Source of the DNA: Cupriavidus basilensis
GTDB lineage: Bacteria; Pseudomonadota; Gammaproteobacteria; Burkholderiales; Burkholderiaceae
Assembly: GCF_000832305.1 (NCBI RefSeq)
Contig: NZ_CP010537.1
Coordinates: 1,922,001 to 1,986,000 of the forward strand
Length of the DNA: 64,000 nucleotides
Reading direction: 5' to 3'
Shown: piece by piece, positions 57,968 through 64,000 of the stretch
How the letters are laid out: each line of letters starts with the position of its first letter
Numbering within the stretch: position 1 is the stretch's first letter
Notes under the pieces: model-generated
What the model was told of the DNA's origin: nothing
What the model saw: the letters and a program-made list of their open reading frames with translations, nothing else
Database searches by the model: none
Translations under genes and position numbers: made by a program

Positions 57968-58456
57968 CTACACTGCCGCAATGGCTTCCGCGGCCTGGCA
58001 GCGGGCACCGAGTTCCTGGCGGATAGTCCGTCTGATTTGGGCTGCAGCAAAGCGCCTTTTTTCTTCCGCTGTCGTCAGCACTAACGGCGTTACTGCGACC
58101 GGCTTGCGCTCGGCGTCGACCGCGACCATTGTGAAGAAGCAGCTGTTCACGTGCCGCGTCTGCTGTGAGCAAATGTTTTCGGCCAGCACCTTGATTCCGA
58201 TCTCCATGGAAGACTTGCCCGTGTAGTTGACGCTGGACAGAAATGTGACAAGTTCGCCAACGTGTATCGGCTCCAGAAACGTAACTCGATCAACGCTCAA
58301 TGTGACCACATAGCGCCCGGCGTATCGACTTGCGCAAGCATAAGCGTTCTGATCGAGAAGTTTCAGAATCGCTCCTCCATGGACGTTGCCAGAAAAGTTT
58401 GCCATATCCGGTGTCATCAGCACGGTGGTCGTGAGTTGCGAGTTCGAAGTGCTCAT
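57968..58456 (-). CDS. Hotdog-fold acyl-CoA thioesterase
   Basis: A 162-residue single-hotdog thioesterase of the YciA/BFIT type. MTPDMANFSGNVHGGAILKL carries the conserved N-x-H-G-G segment with the acidic and His/Asn active-site region, and SVDRVTFLEPIHVGELVTF is the second strand motif. It hydrolyses acyl-CoA to free acid and CoA. The ATG overlaps the stop of the truncated universal stress protein (ATGA). Confidence 0.88.
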   Translation of the reverse strand: MSTSNSQLTTTVLMTPDMANFSGNVHGGAILKLLDQNAYACASRYAGRYVVTLSVDRVTFLEPIHVGELVTFLSSVNYTGKSSMEIGIKVLAENICSQQTRHVNSCFFTMVAVDAERKPVAVTPLVLTTAEEKRRFAAAQIRRTIRQELGARCQAAEAIAAV

Positions 58457-58746
58457 GCAATTTCCTCGTTGTTAGCGAATGCGCGCACGGCATGAAAGGC
58501 ATCAATGCGTGATTCGATGTGCTGCTTGACCCGCTGGGTGCGACCATCGTGGTATTTGTTCAGGACCGCTTGTGGCACGAGCGAGTCGACCTCAATCAAT
58601 GAGGTCTCGCGCTGGTCAGGAATGACGGTGAGCACCTGTAGCCTCGCACGAAATTGGTTGGCCATGCCGATGGAGTGAGCAAGTACCTCTTCGCAGCGCT
58701 CGCTCAAGTCCGTCGCATAGAAAGTCGTCCGCATGTCGTTGTGCAT
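58453..58746 (-). CDS. Truncated universal stress protein
   Basis: A 97-residue N-terminal portion of a UspA domain (TTFYATDLSERCEEVLAHSI, then ANQFRARLQVLTVIPDQRE). The family needs about 140-160 residues and the C-terminal G-x2-G-x9-GS nucleotide loop, which is missing. It ends within the overlap with the thioesterase start, so it is probably a degraded gene that still serves as a coupling leader. A second in-frame ATG lies four codons in. Confidence 0.6.
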   Translation of the reverse strand: MHNDMRTTFYATDLSERCEEVLAHSIGMANQFRARLQVLTVIPDQRETSLIEVDSLVPQAVLNKYHDGRTQRVKQHIESRIDAFHAVRAFANNEEIA

Positions 58747-58819
58747 ACGAGGCTTCTCTCAAGGTGCATGGCCAACTATGCACACCCGCGCCAACCGTCA
58801 GTACGCCGATATCTGCGCA

Positions 58820-60175
58820 TCACCCCATATGCGCCAGCACGATCAGCGTAAGCGTCACGACGATCGCGCCGCCGATGCGCGTGGCGATCTGCGCAAACGG
58901 CATCAGCGTCATCCGGTTGGCAGCCGTCAGGATCGCGACGTCACCGGTTCCGCCCTGCCCGCTGTGGCATGCGTTCACGATCGCCGTATCGATCGGATGC
59001 ATCTTCAGCATCCGCGCAACCACGAAGCCCGTGCCCATCAGCGTCGTGACGGTCGCGACGATCGTCACGATGTTGGCGAGCGTGAACGCGGCGATCAGCT
59101 TGTCCCACGGTGTCATCGCCACGCCGATCGCGAACAGCAGCGGATAAGTCACCGCCGTCGAAAAGAACTTGTAGACGACGAAAGCACCTTCCTGCAGCGG
59201 TGGAGACACGGCACGGGTGATCTTGACCAGCACCGCGAGGAACAGCATGGCGACCGGCGCCGGCAGCCCGAACAGGTTGCGGCACATCAGCCCGAGCAGG
59301 TACAACGTAATGGCCGTGATCCCCGCCGCCGCGATATGGGTGACGTCGATATGCCCGCGAATCTCCTCCTGAACCGGGTCCATTTCGTCTTCTTCGCCGA
59401 CTTGCAGGCGCCCTTCGCCGGTGAGGTGCGGAAAGCGCTTGCCAACCTTGTCGAGCACGCCGGACAGGATGATCGCGGTGAGGCTGCCAAGCATCACGGG
59501 CGGCAGCACTTGCGCGAACAGGTCGCCCTGAGGCAGATGGAGGATCTCCGAGTACCCGATCGACAGCGGAATCGCGCCTTCGCCGACACCGCCCGCCATG
59601 ATCGGCACCACGATGTAGAAGAACGTATGGTGCGCGCCGAGTCCAAGCGCCGTGCCCACGGCCGTCCCGACGATGCCGGCTGCGATCGAGCCGACCGCTA
59701 GTGGAATGAAGATCTTGATGAAGCCCTGTATCAGCACCCTTCGGTCCATGCTGAGAATGCTGCCGACGATGATTGACGCGATGAACAGATACAGGAAGTT
59801 GGTGGACTTGGTGAACTCCGTCGTGAGGCTCAGGATCGGCTTGGGCAGCAGGTGATAGTAAGTCAGCGCCGACGGAATGAAGGTCGCGAAGATCGCAGCG
59901 GCACCGATGTTGCGAATGATCGGCAGGCGTTTGCCGATTTCCGCACAGGTGAAGCCAAAGAAGGCGAGCACGGCGATCGCCATCGAGATCTCGCCGGGGA
60001 CCTTGCCAGTGACTGCGAAGCCCGCGATCAGCGCGAGCAGGATCACGTAAACCGGCAGCGGGATGATACCGATCCGGAATTCCATCAACTTCCACCAGCC
60101 TTCGGGCCAGAAGCGCGGCTTGATTGCGGTTTGCTGCGCCTCGGCGGGAGGTAAAGTATGTGAGGTGGTTTGCAT
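58820..60175 (-). CDS. 2-hydroxycarboxylate transporter (CitS/MleP family)
   Basis: A 451-residue inner-membrane symporter with about 11 helices. The two re-entrant-loop GGxG motifs are present: IMAGGVGEGAIPLS and CHSGQGGTGDVAIL, the second followed by the conserved NRMTLMPFAQIATR region. The family imports citrate or malate with Na+ or H+, sometimes in exchange for lactate. AAGGAGA lies before the ATG; the upstream frame is not used. It follows an isocitrate-dehydrogenase-like gene by about 100 nt, so citrate is the most likely substrate. Confidence 0.92.
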   Translation of the reverse strand: MQTTSHTLPPAEAQQTAIKPRFWPEGWWKLMEFRIGIIPLPVYVILLALIAGFAVTGKVPGEISMAIAVLAFFGFTCAEIGKRLPIIRNIGAAAIFATFIPSALTYYHLLPKPILSLTTEFTKSTNFLYLFIASIIVGSILSMDRRVLIQGFIKIFIPLAVGSIAAGIVGTAVGTALGLGAHHTFFYIVVPIMAGGVGEGAIPLSIGYSEILHLPQGDLFAQVLPPVMLGSLTAIILSGVLDKVGKRFPHLTGEGRLQVGEEDEMDPVQEEIRGHIDVTHIAAAGITAITLYLLGLMCRNLFGLPAPVAMLFLAVLVKITRAVSPPLQEGAFVVYKFFSTAVTYPLLFAIGVAMTPWDKLIAAFTLANIVTIVATVTTLMGTGFVVARMLKMHPIDTAIVNACHSGQGGTGDVAILTAANRMTLMPFAQIATRIGGAIVVTLTLIVLAHMG

Positions 60176-60278
60176 GAAGTGTCTCCTTGCGGTTGAAGGC
60201 CGGTGCTGCGGTACAACGAAACTATCCAGCAGCCCGGCCCTTGGTCTGATCATCGGTATGGCGTTCGGAACTCGCGCC

Positions 60279-61319
60279 TCAGCGGGACAAAGCGATGCGC
60301 TTCGCCACGGCGTCGGCAAAATGCAGCGTGGAGGCCGTGCCCTTGAGGTCGCCGGTCTTCACCTGATCCACGTTGAGCGTCTGCTCGATGGCCTGGCGCA
60401 GCCGTAAGGCCATGTCCTGTCGGCCAACGTGCTCGAGCATCAGGCCAGCGGCGAGCATCAGCGAAATCGGATTGGCGATGCCCTTGCCCGCAATATCGGG
60501 CGCCGAGCCGTGCACGGCTTCGAAGATCGCCGCATGCTCGCCGATATTGGCGCCGGGCGCCATGCCTAGCCCGCCCACCAAACCGGCGATCTGGTCCGAC
60601 AGAATGTCACCGAACAGATTGGTACAGAGCAGCATGTCGAACTGCCAGGGGTTCAGCACCAGTTGCATGGCGCAGGCATCGACAATGCGGTCGTCCATGA
60701 TCACGCGATCGGCGTAGTCCTTGGCCACCTCACGCGCGGCATCAAGGAAGATGCCGGTCAGGGCCTTGAGGATATTGGCTTTGTGTACCACCGTGATCTT
60801 CTTGCGCCCGTTCCTGACGGCATACTCGAAGGCGAAGCGGGCAATTCGCCGGCACGCGTCGCGCGTGTTGGTGCCGGTGGACACGGCCACCGCATGCGGA
60901 TCGTCGCCGACCGGAATGTAGTAATCATGCGCCACGTAGAAGCCGCCCACGTTCTCGCGCACTAGCACTAAGTCAATATCCTCGAAGCGTCCCGGCACCA
61001 GCGTGCGGGCCGGCCGCACATTGGCATAGAGATTGAATGCCTCGCGCAGGCGCACATTGACCGAGCGAAAGCCACCCCCCACCGGCGTGGTCAGTGGTCC
61101 CTTGAGGGCGAGGCCGGTGCGGCGGATGCTGTCCAGCGTAGCGTCCGGCAGCGGATCGCCGCCGCACTCGATACCAGCCATGCCGGCCTGCTGGATGTCC
61201 CACGCGAAGGGTGCGCCGAGCGCGTCGAGGACCTTGACGGTTGCCTCCACCACTTCTGGTCCGATTCCATCGCCAGGGATCAGGGTGGTGGGGATTTTTT
61301 CGCTTGCGCGGTATTCCAT
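60279..61319 (-). CDS. NAD-dependent isocitrate/isopropylmalate dehydrogenase family enzyme
   Basis: A 346-residue beta-decarboxylating dehydrogenase. TLIPGDGIGPEVVEATVKVL opens the fold, RSVNVRLREAFNLYANVRP has the Ser-x-Asn pattern of isocitrate rather than isopropylmalate enzymes, and NLFGDILSDQIAGLVGG with EAVHGSAPDIAGKGIANPIS are the metal- and nucleotide-binding segments. It is of the short NAD-linked type. Tartrate or homoisocitrate dehydrogenase activity is possible. The pairing with a citrate/malate-type transporter suggests tricarboxylate utilisation. Confidence 0.88.
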   Translation of the reverse strand: MEYRASEKIPTTLIPGDGIGPEVVEATVKVLDALGAPFAWDIQQAGMAGIECGGDPLPDATLDSIRRTGLALKGPLTTPVGGGFRSVNVRLREAFNLYANVRPARTLVPGRFEDIDLVLVRENVGGFYVAHDYYIPVGDDPHAVAVSTGTNTRDACRRIARFAFEYAVRNGRKKITVVHKANILKALTGIFLDAAREVAKDYADRVIMDDRIVDACAMQLVLNPWQFDMLLCTNLFGDILSDQIAGLVGGLGMAPGANIGEHAAIFEAVHGSAPDIAGKGIANPISLMLAAGLMLEHVGRQDMALRLRQAIEQTLNVDQVKTGDLKGTASTLHFADAVAKRIALSR

Positions 61320-61798
61320 CTATTTTCCTATTGCGATGTAAGAGACTGCACCGGCTAGCCGTGTGGCATACGCGCTCCTTAGCAACGGCGCGAGCCATGG
61401 CAGTCTCCTTGAAGTTTGTCTGCCGGCCTGTGCCCTTGGGTCAGGAGCGCCTCTTGTGGTGAAGGGACGCGAAACGCGTCCGCCAGCGAGGTCCTAGCTC
61501 TTGTCCCGGCTATGCCTTGCGAATCGGACGTGGCCTTCTGCTGCCGGAATTGCTGGCTGATTCAACCAACCACGGGCCAGATTCTACGAAGGGAAGGCTG
61601 TCAACTACCTGTCAATGCGGCGGCTATGTTCTCGGGACTTTCCCTTAACGGTGGAGAAAGCTGGCTGAAGGATTTCGCTGCCTAGAATGAGTCGACCTCA
61701 ATGCGGTAGCCCAGGCAAGCATGGCAGAGGTCGCCCGGGTACCAGGACCCGCAACGGCTCGGTCGCCGGGCCCGGGCACCTAAACAAAGGAGACAGGC
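61320..61798. other. Intergenic region between the dehydrogenase and the NitT/TauT-type genes
   Basis: No gene is supported. On the minus strand, AAGGAGA and ATG at 61398 start a frame (MARAVAKERVCHTASRC) that runs out of phase into the dehydrogenase start; it looks like the relic of another gene. A 7-bp hairpin GGACGCG / CGCGTCC lies at 61465-61481 without a T-run. Confidence 0.4.
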
Positions 61799-62539
61799 AT
61801 GAATGCAATCAGCAAGGGCGTGTTCGCGGTCATGTTCGCAACGCTGGCGGCGGCGGGCACGGTTCGCGCGGCCGATGGCAAGCTGTCGATCATGGTGGGC
61901 GGCGCGACCAAGATCATCTACCTGCCAGCCAGGCTGACCGAGCAGCTGGGCTACTTCAAGGAGGAGGGGCTCGACGTCGAGATCCTCTCGCAGCCGGCCG
62001 GGGTCGACGCCGAAAACGAACTGCTGGCCGGCGCGGTGCAGGGCGTGGTGGGCTTCTACGATCACACCATTGACCTGCAGAGCAAGGGCAAGGAAGTAGA
62101 GGCCGTGGTGGTGTTCGGCTAGGTGCCGGGCGAGGCGCAGGTGCTGGTCGACATGCGCACGGCCGAGGGCACCACCCAGGCACTGGGCGGGCTTTATCCG
62201 GCCTCCAGCCTTTATATGCAGCGCGCCTGGGTGGAAGGGCACAAGGAGCAGGTGCAGAAGCTGACGCGCGCCTTCGTCAAGACCATGCGCTTTATCGAAG
62301 CCCACAGCGCCGAGGAGATCGCGCAGAAGATGCCCAAGGACTACTACGGCAATAACCGCGAGCTCTACGTCAAGGCCCTGGGCGCCTCGCTGCCCATGTT
62401 CACGGACGACGGCAGGATGCCCGCCGGCGGCCCCGAAACGGTGCTCAAGGTGCTCGCCTCATTCGATCCGACCGTTAAAGGCAAGCATGTCGAGCTCAAT
62501 CGTACCTACTCCAACGAGTTTGTCGAACGGGTCAAATGA
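61799..62539 (+). pseudogene. NitT/TauT-type ABC substrate-binding protein, broken
   Basis: The first 107 codons encode a signal peptide (ending VRA-A) and the N-lobe of a nitrate/sulfonate/taurine-type binding protein (SIMVGGATKIIYLPARLTEQ). An in-frame TAG follows VVVFG, and the frame continues as VPGEAQVLVDMRTAEGTTQA to the normal C-terminus EFVERVK. The family has about 80-90 more residues between these parts, so there is an internal deletion as well as a stop. The gene is almost certainly non-functional, though the ABC genes after it look intact. Confidence 0.82.
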
Positions 62540-62607
62540 ACCGGTGGATTGACCCCGTGATGTCACAACCCGCCCGCGCCACCGGCCGGCGGCAGCAAGG
62601 ATTCTCC

Positions 62608-63405
62608 ATGATCAAGACAGCGTCACCAGACACTCCGGCTATCGAGTTCGAGCGTGTCTCCTGCCGGTACATTTCACCCGATGGCACCGCCACCGTCGCA
62701 CTGCGAGACTTCTCGATGCGTGTGGGCAAAGGCGAGTTCGTCGCCATCGTTGGGCCGACCGGCTGCGGCAAATCGACCACCCTCAGCCTGATCACAGGGT
62801 TGCTCAAGCCCAGCGCGGGCGAGGTCCGCCTGAATGGCAATCGCGTCAACGGGATCGATCCGAGCATCGGCTTCGTGTTCCAGCCCGACGCGGTCTTTCC
62901 CTGGAACAAGGTATTGCACAACGTCGCCGCCGGACCGCTCTTCCGCGGCAGCAGTAAGGACACGGCCTACGCCCTGGCCGAACAATGGTTGCGCAAGGTC
63001 GGGCTGGCCAAGTTCGCCAACCACTACCCGCACCAGCTCTCGGGCGGCATGCGCAAGCGCGTGGCGCTGGCGCAGACCTTCATCAACAATCCTCAGATCC
63101 TGCTGATGGATGAGCCCTTTAGCGCGCTCGACATGCAGACCCGCACGCTGATGCAGGACGAGTTGCTGCAGCTGTGGTCACAAAACACCGGCTCGGTGGT
63201 GTTTGTCACGCATGACCTGGAAGAGGCCATCGCCTTGGCCGATCGGGTCCTCGTGCTGACGGCGCGCCCGGCCACGCTCAAGCGCGTCTACGAGATCAAC
63301 CTGCCGCGTCCGCGCGTGACCTCGGAGATCCGCTATGACAAACGCTTTGTCGAACTGTCACGTGAGATCTGGGCGGACCTGCGCGAGGAAGTCCACATCG
63401 ATTAG
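62608..63405 (+). CDS. ABC transporter ATPase, NitT/TauT type
   Basis: A 265-residue ATPase. Walker A is GPTGCGKSTTLSLITGL, the Q-loop is GFVFQPDAVFPWN, the signature is LSGGMRKRVALAQ, and Walker B is ILLMDEPFSALD. The start at this ATG is supported by AAGGA 6 nt upstream; an in-frame ATG at 62536, overlapping the binding-protein stop, would add 24 residues. It energises the permease that follows. Substrate class: sulfonates, nitrate, pyrimidine precursors or aromatic acids. Confidence 0.9.
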   Translation: MIKTASPDTPAIEFERVSCRYISPDGTATVALRDFSMRVGKGEFVAIVGPTGCGKSTTLSLITGLLKPSAGEVRLNGNRVNGIDPSIGFVFQPDAVFPWNKVLHNVAAGPLFRGSSKDTAYALAEQWLRKVGLAKFANHYPHQLSGGMRKRVALAQTFINNPQILLMDEPFSALDMQTRTLMQDELLQLWSQNTGSVVFVTHDLEEAIALADRVLVLTARPATLKRVYEINLPRPRVTSEIRYDKRFVELSREIWADLREEVHID

Positions 63406-63429
63406 TGGACTGGCCAAGAACCTAAGACA

Positions 63430-64000
63430 ATGGAAGTGACAATGGAAGCAATGACCGCGATTTCCGATGAGATTTTCGAGCGCGAGGCCAAGCGCAGCAT
63501 AAACAAACGGTACTGGCTGATCGTCAGTTTGCGCATCGGCCTGCTGGTGGCAGGACTGGGCGGCTGGGAGCTGGCGGGACGGCTGCACTGGATCGACCCG
63601 TTCTTCTTCTCCATGCCCTCGCTGATCGCGGAGCAGATTTACGACTGGTTCGTCAACGGCACCTCGCAGGGACCGCTGCTGGCCCAGGTGGCGGTCACGC
63701 TGGAAGAGACCGGGCTGGGCTTCCTGATCGGCTCGGTCGCCGGCGTGATCTGCGGCATCGTGCTCGGGCGCAACAAGCTGCTGGCCGATGTGTTCAGCAT
63801 CTACATCCAGATTGCCAACTCCATCCCGCGCGTGGTGCTGGGCTCGATCTTCGTGATCGCGCTGGGCCTGGGCATGGCCTCCAAGGTGGCGCTGGCGGTG
63901 GTGATGGTGTTCTTCGTGGTGTTCGGCAATGCCTTCCAGGGCGTGCGCGAAGCCGACCGCTACCTGATCGCCAATGCGCAGATCCTCGGCGCCTCCAAAC
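63430..64000 (+). CDS. ABC transporter permease, NitT/TauT type, cut by the window end
   Basis: The frame is open to the last base, giving at least 190 residues. After a charged N-terminus it shows a first helix (YWLIVSLRIGLLVAGLGGWE), then VAVTLEETGLGFLIGSVAGV and IYIQIANSIPRVVLGSIFVI, the conserved transmembrane motifs of this family. The coupling EAA-like loop begins at the edge (ADRYLIANAQILGASK). The true start may be one of three nearby ATGs (63430, 63442, 63451); GGAAG favours 63442. It lies 25 nt after the ATPase gene. Confidence 0.9.
   Translation, partial: MEVTMEAMTAISDEIFEREAKRSINKRYWLIVSLRIGLLVAGLGGWELAGRLHWIDPFFFSMPSLIAEQIYDWFVNGTSQGPLLAQVAVTLEETGLGFLIGSVAGVICGIVLGRNKLLADVFSIYIQIANSIPRVVLGSIFVIALGLGMASKVALAVVMVFFVVFGNAFQGVREADRYLIANAQILGASK

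Noticed and set aside
61465..61481. Hairpin GGACGCG-AAA-CGCGTCC as a terminator
   Set aside because: No T-run on either strand and no gene ending nearby.

Overview
The window reads as a high-GC betaproteobacterial replicon, most likely Cupriavidus or a close Burkholderiaceae relative, perhaps a second chromosome or megaplasmid. This is inferred from codon character, the Burkholderiales-type porin, the beta-type arsenite oxidase, an integrase/KfrA-like pair typical of secondary replicons, and the abundance of CoA-ligase/acyl-CoA catabolism genes. No rRNA, tRNA, CRISPR array or intact insertion sequence was seen.

Layout. 1-2.7 kb: end of a TauE/SafE transporter, small unknown proteins, and a GAF-GGDEF diguanylate cyclase. 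2.9-3.5 kb: a scar joining an MFS transporter fragment to an F420/NADP oxidoreductase fragment. 3.6-11 kb: a short-chain dehydrogenase and a divergent tripartite RND efflux system (outer-membrane factor, TetR regulator, adaptor, permease) with two matching candidate operators around tetR and a good terminator. 11-12.8 kb: a porin and a small secreted protein. 13-15.3 kb: a tyrosine recombinase divergent from a KfrA-like coiled-coil DNA-binding protein, with a 16-bp perfect palindrome between them. 15.4-22.7 kb: an arsenic island with two ArsR regulators, an aquaglyceroporin, ArsC, a nonsense-mutated second arsC, the C-As lyase ArsI, a ChrA-like transporter and arsenite oxidase AioBA.

23-55 kb: the main feature, a catabolic island for an unidentified, probably branched or isoprenoid carboxylic acid. 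It holds an AtuA-like protein, a biotin-dependent acyl-CoA carboxylase (alpha and beta), two acyl-CoA dehydrogenases, an enoyl-CoA hydratase, a hydratase/3-hydroxyacyl-CoA dehydrogenase fusion, five adenylate-forming acid:CoA ligases, a complete LivKHMGF-type ABC importer, a TPMT-like methyltransferase, two conserved proteins of unknown role, and two paralogous AraC regulators. I found a common promoter architecture in seven gaps of this region: a 15-nt element of consensus CCANYYBDCRCAAGA starting 34 nt (35 in one case) before a -10-like hexamer. It ties the separate transcription units into one candidate regulon, which I infer is controlled by the AraC paralogs. A hipBA toxin-antitoxin module sits between two regulon promoters, and a HipA C-terminal fragment follows.

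55-64 kb: a membrane PAS-GGDEF cyclase, a methyltransferase, a hotdog thioesterase coupled to a truncated universal stress protein, a 2-hydroxycarboxylate transporter with an isocitrate-dehydrogenase-like enzyme, and a NitT/TauT-type ABC importer whose binding-protein gene is broken; its permease runs off the window end.

Caveat: all assignments are by eye from motifs and family memory. No database search, alignment or expression evidence was available.
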